Shown: positions 1-6,585 of the stretch, piece by piece
Layout of the letters: each line of letters begins with the position of its first letter
Numbering within the stretch: position 1 is the stretch's first letter
Assembly: GCA_016302405.1 (NCBI GenBank)
Contig: JAEDNR010000081.1
Coordinates: 1 to 8,342, forward strand
Direction: 5' to 3'
DNA: 8,342 nucleotides
DNA from: Oscillospiraceae bacterium
GTDB lineage: Bacteria > Bacillota > Clostridia > Oscillospirales > Oscillospiraceae
The notes under the pieces: model-generated
Databases searched by the model: none
What the model was told of the DNA's origin: nothing
The model's input: only the letters and a program-made list of their open reading frames with translations
Program-made: the position numbers and the translations under genes

Positions 1-26
1 AAACGCCTCCCCTACAAATTCAAATG
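1..26 (+). repeat. Probable right end of another composite repeat element, cut by the window edge
   Basis: The first bases, ending in CCTACAAATTCAAAT, resemble the right end of the element at 6586-6842, where CCTCTACAAATTCCAATTT closes the copy. The match is short and one base of the terminal 12-mer is missing, so this is a tentative call of a degenerate or truncated copy whose body lies outside the window. Confidence 0.4.
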
Positions 27-51
27 ATCTGTTTGCGGCTTTAAGCCGATA
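16..51 (+). repeat. Degenerate copy of a ~36-bp repeat module (module P)
   Basis: It begins with a degraded form of the AAATTCCAATTT linker and ends in AAGCCGATA, like the better copies at 57-92 and 265-301, with a 41-bp offset to the next copy. This copy contains a small palindrome, CGGCTT-T-AAGCCG at 36-48. The middle differs from the other copies, so assignment to the family rests on its two ends and its spacing. Confidence 0.5.
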
Positions 52-56
52 GCCTG

Positions 57-92
57 AATTCCAATTTGTCGTTTTGCTGACTAAAGCCGATA
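57..92 (+). repeat. Repeat module P (linker 12-mer plus ~25-bp tail)
   Basis: It starts with AATTCCAATTTGTCG and ends with CTAAAGCCGATA. The copy at 265-301 has the same start and a very similar end, and 8235-8271 is an inverted copy. This copy lies immediately left of the composite element at 98-276, and the 265-301 copy begins at that element's right border, so the element sits between two direct copies of the module. No coding potential or terminator is seen in it. Confidence 0.75.
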
Positions 93-97
93 TGCAC

Positions 98-276
98 AAT
101 TGGAATTCGGCGAGTTATCGAATTCCCGGTCATTGCGAACCAGTGACCGACGTCACTGGTGTGGCAATCTCCATCTTTAGGAGAATACAGCCTCAAATTC
201 GATGGAGATTCCCAGGTCAGTAGTGAGCACTGGCTCGGAATGACACATTTTTCGATTTGCTGTCAAATTCCAATTT
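98..276 (+). repeat. Composite double-hairpin repeat element, copy 1 (shortened core)
   Basis: This is an intergenic element bounded by AATTGGAATT (98-107) and AAATTCCAATTT (265-276), which are inverted relative to each other. The left hairpin, 132-168, has outer stem ATTGC/GCAAT and inner stem CCAGTGAC (140-147) with GTCACTGG (152-159) around a CGAC loop. The right hairpin, 208-241, keeps the outer stem ATTCC/GGAAT but has largely lost the inner stem. The spacer between the hairpins is about 40 bp, against nearly 100 bp in the copies at 4848-5091 and 6586-6842, so this looks like a deleted or decayed copy. It lies about 40 bp past the stop codon of the minus-strand glycosyltransferase gene and would be transcribed as its 3' untranslated region. 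Confidence 0.85.
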
Positions 277-301
277 GTCGCACTGCTGAGGAAAGCCGAT
301 A
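265..301 (+). repeat. Repeat module P, copy overlapping the end of composite element 1
   Basis: It opens with AAATTCCAATTTGTCG and closes with GAAAGCCGATA. Its first 12 bases are also the right terminus of the composite element at 98-276, which shows that the 12-mer works as a shared boundary between different module types. It ends 11 bp from the stop codon of the minus-strand glycosyltransferase gene. Confidence 0.75.
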
Positions 302-312
302 ACCACAAAACA

Positions 313-1341
313 TTAATTGAACTTATACAGCTTCTGAGCCATGTGGTAGAGGGAAACGGAGAGCTTCCGCCCCTCCTTGCCGGGAAGGTTGGTGCCCACG
401 TTGGTGAAACTCCACCGGCAGTAGCGGTAGAGCTTGGGATCCGCCGCTTTCAGTTCCTGCCATAGCGATGCCCTGCCTGCCAGGGCTTCATCTGTTCCGG
501 CGATGATGGAGAAAATGGAGGCTACGGTCATCATCATGGACATGAAGTTGCGCATGTACCGCCCCAGCTTGGGATTTTCCGCGGAAATGGTGGTAACGTT
601 GTGGGCCTTGATCATGATCCGGGTGGTGCGGAGCTGGTGATCTACCTGCCGGGCCATCACCGCTTCATTCACGCTCTGGTCGGAACGGCCGATAAAGTAG
701 CGGTACAGGTCCTCGTCCATGTAGTAAAGACTCTTGGCGTAGGGGAGAATCTGATACACATACACATTGTCCACATAGAAGGTGTGCTTGGGCAGAGGGA
801 CATGGTGCTCCTTGAGAAGCGCCGTGCGGTAGATGACGGAGTGCATCAGCAGGCACTGCTGGGGGAGAAACGGACGGGTGTCCGCCCAGGTAAAGACCCG
901 GTCAACGGGGAAGGCGTTCTTGTAGCCCATGACCTTCTGGGTGTTGTCCGCCGCGTGCTCATAGACATAGTTGGCGCAGAGCATATCCACTGGGGCGGGG
1001 CTGTCCGCGAAGGCACGGAGCTTATCCAGCACCCGCTTCAGAGCCTCGGTATCCAGCCAGTCATCGGAGTCCACCACCTTGAAATAGGTGCCCGCAGCAT
1101 TGCGGATGCCGGTGTTCACGCCCTCGCCGTGGCCGCCGTTTTCCTGATGAACGGCACGGATGATAGTGGGATATTTTTCCGCCCATTCGTCGCATTTTCC
1201 CGGGGTGTTGTCTTTTTTGGAGCCGTCGTCCACCAGAATGATCTCCGCTTCCTCCCCGGCGGTGAGCAGGGTCTCGATGCAGTGGTCCATGTAGGCGGCG
1301 GAATTGTAGCAGGGGACGGTAAAGGTAATGAGCTTATCCAT
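313..1341 (-). CDS. Family 2 glycosyltransferase, possible galactofuranosyltransferase
   Basis: Predicted cytosolic, GT-A fold glycosyltransferase of 342 residues that would transfer a sugar from a nucleotide donor to a growing surface glycan. The N-terminus has the family pattern TFTVPCYN near residues 6-13, VDDGS at 37-41, a glycine-rich stretch around 69-85 and the metal-binding DSDD at 91-94. A later acidic residue, D191 in YVDNVYV, could serve as the base. No membrane segment is seen; the C-terminal third (about 240-342) is of unknown role. The start at 1341 is chosen because GGAGGA lies five bases upstream; an in-frame ATG further upstream (1395) would only add 18 residues inside glf and has no comparable site. 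It overlaps the end of glf by 8 bp, indicating an operon and translational coupling. The neighbouring mutase suggests UDP-galactofuranose as donor, but the sequence alone does not prove the substrate. Confidence 0.9.
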   Translation of the reverse strand: MDKLITFTVPCYNSAAYMDHCIETLLTAGEEAEIILVDDGSKKDNTPGKCDEWAEKYPTIIRAVHQENGGHGEGVNTGIRNAAGTYFKVVDSDDWLDTEALKRVLDKLRAFADSPAPVDMLCANYVYEHAADNTQKVMGYKNAFPVDRVFTWADTRPFLPQQCLLMHSVIYRTALLKEHHVPLPKHTFYVDNVYVYQILPYAKSLYYMDEDLYRYFIGRSDQSVNEAVMARQVDHQLRTTRIMIKAHNVTTISAENPKLGRYMRNFMSMMMTVASIFSIIAGTDEALAGRASLWQELKAADPKLYRYCRWSFTNVGTNLPGKEGRKLSVSLYHMAQKLYKFN

Positions 1342-2512
1342 GGGATTCCTCCAGAAGCGTGTCACATAGCGCCAGGGCCCGGGCGGCGATGGCATCCATA
1401 TTGTAGTACCGGTACTCCGCCAGACGGCCCAGGAGGCGCAGGTTGGGGAACCTCTCTGCCAGGGCGGCGTAGCGGGCGTACAGCGCGGTGTTCTCCGGGC
1501 TGATAATGGGGTAGTAGGGGATCTGACCGGGAGCGCCCTCGTAGGCCCTGGAAAATTCCTTTACGGTGGAGGTAACACCGGGCAGGATCTGGCCTGTCAG
1601 CTGCTTGAACTCGGTGATCCGGGTGTAGGGCATATCCATGGTATAGTTCACCGTGGCGTGGGACTGCACTTTCTCTTCCCGGAAGGTCTCAAATTGAAAT
1701 TCCAGCGTCCGGTAGGGGAGGGGCCCCAGGGTGAAGCCGAACAGGGCGTCCAGGGCGCCGGTGTAGATCACGGTTCCCCGGAAAGGCTCCCCTTCATAGC
1801 GGATGGCATCCCCGGACAGGTCCAGTACCTGGGACGCGTCGGTATTCAGCCGGAGGGTGATGCCGGGATGATCCAGCATCCTCCGGAACATGGCGGTGTA
1901 GCCCTCCTGGGGAAGCCCCTGGTAGGTGTCCTGGAAATACCGGCAGTCCCGGGACAGGAACACCGGCACCCGGGCGGTGGTATTGGGGTCGATGTTCTCC
2001 GGGGTGGTGCCCCACTGTTTCTGGGTGTAGTATACGAAAACGTGGCTGTAAACGTAGTCTGCCAGGGCGGCAATCTCCGGATCGGGATTCTGCCGCAGCT
2101 CCAGAATGGTCACCTTCCGCTCCGGGCCATAGCAGGCAAGGAGCTTTTCTTCCAGCTGCCTTGCTTTTTCCGGAGCAAACGCGGTTTCCAGGGAAACAAG
2201 GTTAAAGGGTACCGGGAATTCCTGACGCCCGCCCTTTCCGTCGGGCACATTGGCGGCTACGGTGTGCTGATAATCCCGCCAGGCTGTGAACCGGGAGAGA
2301 AAATCGTAGACCCGTTTGTCGTTGGTATGGAAAATATGGGGGCCGTACTGATGGATCAGCACCCCCGCGCTGTCAGGGCAGTCGTAGGCGTTTCCGCCGA
2401 TGTGGTTCCGGCTTTCCAGAACCAGCACCCGCTTTCCGCCCTCGGCCAGGGCCCTGGCGCAGACGGCGCCGGCAAAGCCAGCGCCAATAATCAGTGTATC
2501 AAAGGATTCCAA
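1334..2512 (-). CDS. glf: UDP-galactopyranose mutase
   Basis: Flavoenzyme of 392 residues that interconverts UDP-galactopyranose and UDP-galactofuranose, the precursor of galactofuranose in cell-surface polysaccharides; expected in the cytosol. The dinucleotide-binding motif GAGFAG is at residues 10-15, followed by NHIGGNAYD (36-44) and HQYGPHIFHTN (54-64), both typical of this family. YTQKQWG lies at 162-168 and RVPV at 181-184. YTGALDALFG (250-259), LPYRTLEF (265-272) and the C-terminal GRLAEYRYYNMD (362-373) match the conserved mutase ending. Length is normal for bacterial enzymes. The start is TTG at 2512: the same frame has a stop at 2522-2524 and no ATG in between. A Shine-Dalgarno-like AAGGAAG lies 12 bases upstream, slightly far. 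It is the first gene of an operon with the overlapping glycosyltransferase and has its own promoter upstream. Confidence 0.96.
   Translation of the reverse strand: MESFDTLIIGAGFAGAVCARALAEGGKRVLVLESRNHIGGNAYDCPDSAGVLIHQYGPHIFHTNDKRVYDFLSRFTAWRDYQHTVAANVPDGKGGRQEFPVPFNLVSLETAFAPEKARQLEEKLLACYGPERKVTILELRQNPDPEIAALADYVYSHVFVYYTQKQWGTTPENIDPNTTARVPVFLSRDCRYFQDTYQGLPQEGYTAMFRRMLDHPGITLRLNTDASQVLDLSGDAIRYEGEPFRGTVIYTGALDALFGFTLGPLPYRTLEFQFETFREEKVQSHATVNYTMDMPYTRITEFKQLTGQILPGVTSTVKEFSRAYEGAPGQIPYYPIISPENTALYARYAALAERFPNLRLLGRLAEYRYYNMDAIAARALALCDTLLEESHG
1342..1352 (-). promoter_or_regulatory. Ribosome binding site that fixes the glycosyltransferase start
   Basis: On the minus strand GGAGGA (1347-1352) sits five bases before the ATG at 1341. 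It lies inside the last codons of glf, which supports the overlapping start over the longer upstream ATG. Confidence 0.8.
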
Positions 2513-2531
2513 GTTCTGGTGTCACTTCCTT
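2513..2531 (-). promoter_or_regulatory. Ribosome binding site for the TTG start of glf
   Basis: The minus strand reads AAGGAAG (2525-2531), one base from the AAGGAGG consensus, 12 bases before TTG. The non-ATG start and stretched spacing suggest modest translation of the first gene, while the second gene has a stronger site. Confidence 0.6.
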
Positions 2532-2550
2532 TTTCTTCACATCTGTTCCC

Positions 2551-2578
2551 ATTATATCTGAGAATTCAAAAATCGCAA
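2551..2578 (-). promoter_or_regulatory. Sigma-A-type promoter of the glf operon
   Basis: On the minus strand TTGCGA (2573-2578) is followed after 16 bases by a perfect TATAAT (2551-2556). Transcription would begin near 2544, giving a leader of about 30 bases before the TTG start, which leaves no space for a riboswitch. Confidence 0.65.
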
Positions 2579-2650
2579 GTCCCAATCGACAATCTTAATG
2601 GTTTCCCCGGCGTTTTCCAGGGATTCCCCGGCAGGCTCAGGAAAAAAAGG

Positions 2651-2679
2651 TTGTCTTTTTGGCGTTTATGCGTTACAAT
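2651..2679 (+). promoter_or_regulatory. Sigma-A-type promoter of prmA
   Basis: TTGTCT (2651-2656) and TACAAT (2674-2679) are separated by 17 bases. The predicted start near 2686 gives a leader of about 37 bases. It is back to back with the glf promoter, with about 70 bases between the two -35 boxes, so shared control is possible but no operator was recognised. Confidence 0.65.
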
Positions 2680-2722
2680 GAATAAAATCTGCGTAAGCTT
2701 CCACAGAACAGGAGTGTGAAAT

Positions 2723-3664
2723 ATGGCTTGGCTGGAAATCACCATTCCCACCGGGGGACAGAATGTGCAGGCACTGGCACAGGCGCTGACATGTGCCGGG
2801 TTTTCGGATCTGGTGATCGAGGACCAGGCGGAATTTGAGCAGTTCCTGGAGGAAAACCGGGCGTGCTGGGACTATATTGACGAAGACTTTCAGAAACGGC
2901 TGACGGGCCTGTCCCAGATCAAGCTGTATCTGGAGGACACGGACCGGGAAAGCCTTTCCCGGCTGGAGGCCTTTGCGGGAGAAAGAGATCTGCCCCTGGG
3001 GAAAGCACCCCTTGCCCAGACGGATTGGGACGAGGACTGGAAGAAAAATTATCCGCCCCAATATGTGGGAAACCACCTTGTGGTGCTGCCCTACTGGCTT
3101 GCGGAGCAGGCGGGGGAAGCGGAGCTTCCTGTGATCCTGGATCCGGGCCTGACCTTCGGTACCGGCGCCCACCCTTCCACCCAGATGGTGATGGAGGCTA
3201 TGGAGGATCTGGTGAAGCCCGGTTTCCGGTGCCTGGACCTGGGCAGCGGCAGCGGGATCCTGTCCATTACGGCCCTGCGCCTGGGGGCTGAGCGTGCCGT
3301 GGGTGTGGACATCGACCGGAAAGCGGAGGACGCCGCCCGGGAGAACGCCGCCTATAACGGCTTCGGGGAGCCGGAATTTACCGCCCTGACCGGAAATGTG
3401 CTGGAGGACCGTTGCTTGATGGATTCCCTGGCTGCGCAGCACTGGGACCTGGTTTTTGTGAACATTGTGGCGGATGTGATTATTGCCCTGTCGCAGAGCT
3501 TGCCCCGGCTGCTGGACAGCGGCAGCGCCGCGGTCTGCTCCGGGATCCTGGATACCCGGCTGCAGGACGTAAAAGCGGCGCTTTCGAAAGCCGGACTGGA
3601 AATTATCGGAGAAAACGCGAAAGAAGACTGGCGGTGCGTAATCGTCAGAAGGAGAACACTATGA
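2723..3664 (+). CDS. prmA: Ribosomal protein L11 methyltransferase
   Basis: S-adenosylmethionine-dependent methyltransferase of 313 residues that methylates lysines and the N-terminus of ribosomal protein L11 in the cytosol. The N-terminal part (about 1-100) is the substrate-recognition domain, followed by the linker DWDEDWKKNY (101-110). The catalytic domain carries the PrmA signature DPGLTFGTGAHPST (140-153), the cofactor-binding LDLGSGSGIL (171-180), the acidic GVDID (194-198) and NIVADVI (247-253), the family's NIxAxxI motif. Length is normal. The ATG at 2723 has AGGAG at 2710-2714, eight bases upstream. The stop overlaps the next gene's start in ATGA. In many Firmicutes prmA is followed by rsmE; here it is followed by a DUF4015-type gene, which is unusual as far as I know. 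Confidence 0.96.
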   Translation: MAWLEITIPTGGQNVQALAQALTCAGFSDLVIEDQAEFEQFLEENRACWDYIDEDFQKRLTGLSQIKLYLEDTDRESLSRLEAFAGERDLPLGKAPLAQTDWDEDWKKNYPPQYVGNHLVVLPYWLAEQAGEAELPVILDPGLTFGTGAHPSTQMVMEAMEDLVKPGFRCLDLGSGSGILSITALRLGAERAVGVDIDRKAEDAARENAAYNGFGEPEFTALTGNVLEDRCLMDSLAAQHWDLVFVNIVADVIIALSQSLPRLLDSGSAAVCSGILDTRLQDVKAALSKAGLEIIGENAKEDWRCVIVRRRTL

Positions 3665-4725
3665 ACATACCCTATCGCACGCGGATCATGCTGCAGCGGA
3701 TCGGGCTGATCGCGCTGACAATCGCTGTATTTGCGGCCCTTGCCTGGTTCTGCTGGGTTGTCTGGCTGGAACGGTACGTAGTCTACGGCCGGGACGGCAA
3801 AGCTACTTTGAATTTTGACCTGCCCGAGCAGGCGCAGACCGGCGAGGTTGCCCGTCCGCCTGCCGCGGAGGGCGGCATTTCCATCTATTATAATGAGGGC
3901 GCGGACGCGGTGGATAACAGCGGCGCCCTGACCCAGCTCAGCGGCTATTACATTACTTATGATGATCTGAGCAAGAACCTGACGGGAGTGATGAAGGAAC
4001 TGGACTATGTTCCCGCCGGTACCGCCGTGATGATCGAATTGAAAGGCGGCTACGGTTCTTTCTATTACTCCTCCGCCCTGTCCGATTCCATCAGCTCCGC
4101 CAGCGTCAATGTTACGGCGGTGGACGAACTCATTAAGAATCTGAAAAGCCGGGGCTACTATCTGATCGCCCGGGTCTCCGCGTTCCGGGACTATAACTAC
4201 GGCGTGAACCATGTGTCCAGCGGCCTGCCCCTGCTGAATAAGCCCTACCTGTGGATGGATGACGGCGGCTGTTACTGGCTGAACCCCACCGATTCCGGCG
4301 CTCTGGGCTGGGTCACCCAGGTAGTTATGGAACTCAGGGAGATGGGCTTCCATGAGGTAATGCTGGGAGACTTCCGCTTCCCCAATTCCAGCGAGTACCG
4401 CTTTAACGATGACAAGGAGGCGGCGCTGCAGACTGCGGCCCAGACCCTGCTCACCAGCTGCGCCTCCGACGGTTTTACCCTGTCCTTCTGCGTAACGGCC
4501 CCCTCCTTCTCTCTGCCGGAGGGGCGGAGCCGGCTGTACCTGGAAAATGTGGATGCAAAGGATGTGCAGGCCAAGGCAGCCCAGTGCACCCTGGACACCC
4601 CGGAAACCCGTCTGGTTTTCTTGGGCACCACCAACGATACCCGTTTCGATGCCTACGGGGTCCTGCGCCCCATCGCCCTGGCCGAGGTCCTGGAAGCCCA
4701 GAAAGCGGATATGGCTTCCGATTAA
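3661..4725 (+). CDS. Membrane-anchored putative glycoside hydrolase (DUF4015/PF13200-like)
   Basis: Protein of 354 residues with a basic N-terminus, one membrane segment (about 13-36) and an extracytoplasmic domain. The domain resembles the TIM-barrel-like putative glycoside hydrolases of PF13200 (DUF4015): KGGYGSFYYSS at 128-138, YYLIARVSAFRD at 166-177, W198 and WLNPT at 205-209, and GFHEVMLGDFRFP at 229-241, where I recall the family reading GFDEIQFDYVRFP. The last motif keeps RFP but has G and D where the family has D and Y, so the acidic residue is shifted by one and catalysis may differ. The substrate is unknown; a cell-wall or surface-glycan role is a guess from family and location. 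The ATG at 3661 has AAGGAG six bases upstream and overlaps the prmA stop by 4 bp, so the two genes are probably translationally coupled. An upstream in-frame extension inside prmA is not supported. Confidence 0.82.
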   Translation: MNIPYRTRIMLQRIGLIALTIAVFAALAWFCWVVWLERYVVYGRDGKATLNFDLPEQAQTGEVARPPAAEGGISIYYNEGADAVDNSGALTQLSGYYITYDDLSKNLTGVMKELDYVPAGTAVMIELKGGYGSFYYSSALSDSISSASVNVTAVDELIKNLKSRGYYLIARVSAFRDYNYGVNHVSSGLPLLNKPYLWMDDGGCYWLNPTDSGALGWVTQVVMELREMGFHEVMLGDFRFPNSSEYRFNDDKEAALQTAAQTLLTSCASDGFTLSFCVTAPSFSLPEGRSRLYLENVDAKDVQAKAAQCTLDTPETRLVFLGTTNDTRFDAYGVLRPIALAEVLEAQKADMASD

Positions 4726-4748
4726 ACAGATTCACGGGGCACTGCGGA

Positions 4749-4801
4749 AAATTGGAATTTGCCCGCAGGGCGGGCGGCCAAGTCGTGACGAACGTGGCCT
4801 G
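4749..4801 (+). repeat. Repeat module Q, copy 1 (53 bp)
   Basis: It begins with AAATTGGAATTT and continues through a short hairpin, GCCCGC (4761-4766) and GCGGGC (4770-4775), then GGCCA (4776-4780) that can pair with TGGCC (4795-4799). The same 53 bases occur at 8260-8312 with one difference. It starts about 24 bases after the stop of the DUF4015-type gene and is followed by about 45 bases of unassigned sequence before the next linker 12-mer at 4848. Confidence 0.8.
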
Positions 4802-4847
4802 TAATCGTTTTCACCCTGACCCGCTCGGTATCGTTCTGTTGCGCGGC

Positions 4848-5091
4848 AAATTGGAATTTGTAGAGGTGAGCGCACGCCCCGGACAACACTGTCATTCCGA
4901 ACCAGTTCGCAAACTGGTGTGGGAATCTCCATCGAATTCCATGCTGCCCACCGTCATACATACCGGTCTTTTTGTGCCGTTTTCCGGAATTCATCTACGA
5001 GAAATTGTACTTCTAACCAGGAGATTGCCACACCAGTGTGAGCACTGGTTCGCAATGACCGGGAATTCGATGACCCGTCAAATTCCAATTT
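4848..5091 (-). repeat. Composite double-hairpin repeat element, copy 2 (inverted relative to copies 1 and 3)
   Basis: A 244-bp element bounded by AAATTGGAATTT (4848-4859) and AAATTCCAATTT (5080-5091). The first hairpin, 4894-4926, has outer stem ATTCC/GGAAT and inner stem CCAGTT/AACTGG with a CGCA loop. The second, 5024-5056, has ATTGC/GCAAT and CCAGTG/CACTGG with a TGAG loop. The half at 4848-4940 is identical over 93 bp to the reverse complement of 6750-6842. The core (about 4941-5020) is clearly related to that of copy 3 but much more diverged and includes small length differences. It lies between two convergent genes, upstream of the bidirectional terminator. Confidence 0.88.
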
Positions 5092-5112
5092 ATCTGTTTG
5101 CCGCCTTTGATC
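5080..5112 (+). repeat. Degenerate module P at the border of composite element 2
   Basis: The linker AAATTCCAATTT is followed by ATCTGTTTGCCGCCTTTGATC, which resembles the tail of the degenerate module at 16-51 (ATCTGTTTGCGGCTTTAAGC). Only about half of the tail is convincing. Confidence 0.4.
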
Positions 5113-5121
5113 AACATTCTT

Positions 5122-5166
5122 AAAAAACTTCGGTGCCCGGGGCATCCCCGGGCACCGATATTTTTT
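5122..5166. terminator. Bidirectional intrinsic terminator between convergent genes
   Basis: A perfect 12-bp stem, CGGTGCCCGGGG (5131-5142) with CCCCGGGCACCG (5146-5157), closes on a CAT loop. A run of six A lies to the left (5122-5127) and six T to the right (5161-5166), so it can end transcripts in both directions. It ends the minus-strand MATE gene, whose stop codon touches the T run, and the plus-strand prmA/DUF4015 operon, whose transcript would first cross the whole repeat region. Confidence 0.93.
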
Positions 5167-6544
5167 ATGTCAGATTCTGGATCCAGCTTCCCTTTTTCAG
5201 CATGTAAGCCCCGATGAGGCATTTGAGCATGTCCGGAATCTGGCAGATCATGTACAGCGGCAGAATAGGAAGCTTTGCGTACCGGCTCAGGCAGAACGCC
5301 AGGGGCACGCTGCAGACCCAGAGGAAGCCGCTGTCAAACAGGAATGTGATAAAGGTCTTTCCGCCGGAGCGGAGGGTAAAGTATGCCGCGTTGGCATAGG
5401 AGTGGAAGATGATCATAAAGGAAGAAATAAGGATCATCTTTACTGAAAGCGCCCTGACTGCGGGGGTGGTGTTGTAGATTTCGGGGAACACTCCGGCAAA
5501 GCAGGCCATGAGGGCGCCGAAAGCCGATCCGGCGACCACGGAGGTAAAGATCATCTTCCGGTTGGCATCCCGCACCGCTTCTTTGGATTCCCGGGCGCCC
5601 AGCATCTGCCCCATGAGGATGCCTACCGCGTTGCCCATGGACAGGAAGACCACACTGCCCAGGTTTGTCAGGGTGGTGGCAATGTTCATGGCGGGAACCA
5701 CATCCAGGCTGCAGGTGGAGTAGCACTGATTCAGAAAGGCCACGCCGCAGGACCAGAGAAATTCGTTAACCAGCAGGGGAAGCCCCTTCATGCTGATGGT
5801 TTTCAGCAGTCTGCCGGGAATGTAGGCAGAGCGGTAGGCGCCCCGGATGAAGGGCTTCTTTGCGGGATGGGCGTGGGTCCACCCGGCGACGATGCCCAGC
5901 TCCGCGAACCGGGAAAGGACCGTGGCAAGGGCTGCGCCCCGGACGCCCAGAGCGGGCAGCCCCAGGTGGCCGAAGATCAGCACATAGTTAAGGCCCAGGT
6001 TGATGCACACCGCTGCAATCCCCGCGATCATGGGGACAAAGGTCTCCTGGGTCTCCCGAAGGGTGCTGGAATAGGCGTTGCTCAGGGCGAAGGGCAGAAG
6101 ACCGAAAAGCATGATAAGAATGTATTCCCGGCCATAGGCAAGGGTTTGGGCGGCTTCCTCCGGGCTTCCCTCTCCGGTCAGGTACAGGCCGATCAGGCTA
6201 TCCCCGGCGGTGAGGAACAGGGTGATTCCAAGAATAGACAGGGCAGAGCAAATCAGCACCTTGAACCGGAAGGTGTAGCGGATGCCCGCGTCATCCCGGG
6301 AGCCGTGGAACTGGGCCGTGAAGATTCCCGCGCCGGAGCTGGCGCCGAAGATGCACAAGTTGAAAACGAACATGAGCTGGTTTACAATGGACACGCCGCT
6401 CATGGGAAGCGTGCCGATGCGGCCCACCATGATGTTATCCAGGAGGGAAACAAAATTGGAGATGCCGTTTTGAATGATGATGGGCAGGACGACGTAAAGG
6501 ATTCGCCGGTAAAACGCCCTGTCCCCGATGTACTTATGGAACAT
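5165..6544 (-). CDS. MATE family efflux transporter
   Basis: Integral membrane protein of 459 residues, about 12 predicted membrane segments, of the multidrug and toxic compound extrusion family; it would export organic compounds using a sodium or proton gradient. The first helix region LPIIIQNGISNFVSLLDNIM (20-39) followed by VGRIGT, then GAGIFTAQFHGSRD (71-84), RETQETFVPMIAG (163-175) and LGVRGAALATVLSR (199-212) are typical; the second half repeats the fold with SMGNAVGILMGQMLGARE (322-339). Length is normal. The ATG at 6544 has GAGG five bases upstream. No clear promoter was found in the short stretch between the gene and the composite repeat at 6586; it may share transcription with nagA or use an unrecognised promoter. 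The substrate cannot be told from sequence. Near-identical inverted repeats lie on both sides of this gene. Confidence 0.93.
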   Translation of the reverse strand: MFHKYIGDRAFYRRILYVVLPIIIQNGISNFVSLLDNIMVGRIGTLPMSGVSIVNQLMFVFNLCIFGASSGAGIFTAQFHGSRDDAGIRYTFRFKVLICSALSILGITLFLTAGDSLIGLYLTGEGSPEEAAQTLAYGREYILIMLFGLLPFALSNAYSSTLRETQETFVPMIAGIAAVCINLGLNYVLIFGHLGLPALGVRGAALATVLSRFAELGIVAGWTHAHPAKKPFIRGAYRSAYIPGRLLKTISMKGLPLLVNEFLWSCGVAFLNQCYSTCSLDVVPAMNIATTLTNLGSVVFLSMGNAVGILMGQMLGARESKEAVRDANRKMIFTSVVAGSAFGALMACFAGVFPEIYNTTPAVRALSVKMILISSFMIIFHSYANAAYFTLRSGGKTFITFLFDSGFLWVCSVPLAFCLSRYAKLPILPLYMICQIPDMLKCLIGAYMLKKGSWIQNLT

Positions 6545-6585
6545 GGATACCTCGTTGTTGTTATGGATATTGGGATGATTCGGGG

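Noticed and set aside
57..301. Possible CRISPR array from repeated AT-rich units
   Set aside because: Repeats are few, unequal in length and spacing, and occur in both orientations across the window; no cas gene is present.
1342..1395. Longer start for the glycosyltransferase at 1395
   Set aside because: It adds 18 residues unlike the family, lies well inside glf and lacks the strong ribosome binding site present before 1341.
1691..1703. AAATTGAAATTCC inside glf, similar to the linker 12-mer
   Set aside because: It encodes part of the conserved EFQFETF segment and is not an exact match; coincidence.
601..2719. Long plus-strand open frames opposite glf and the glycosyltransferase
   Set aside because: They are antisense shadows of two clearly recognised proteins and show no domain features of their own.
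6545..6585. Promoter directly upstream of the MATE gene
   Set aside because: No pair of -35 and -10 boxes at acceptable spacing could be found between the start and the composite element.
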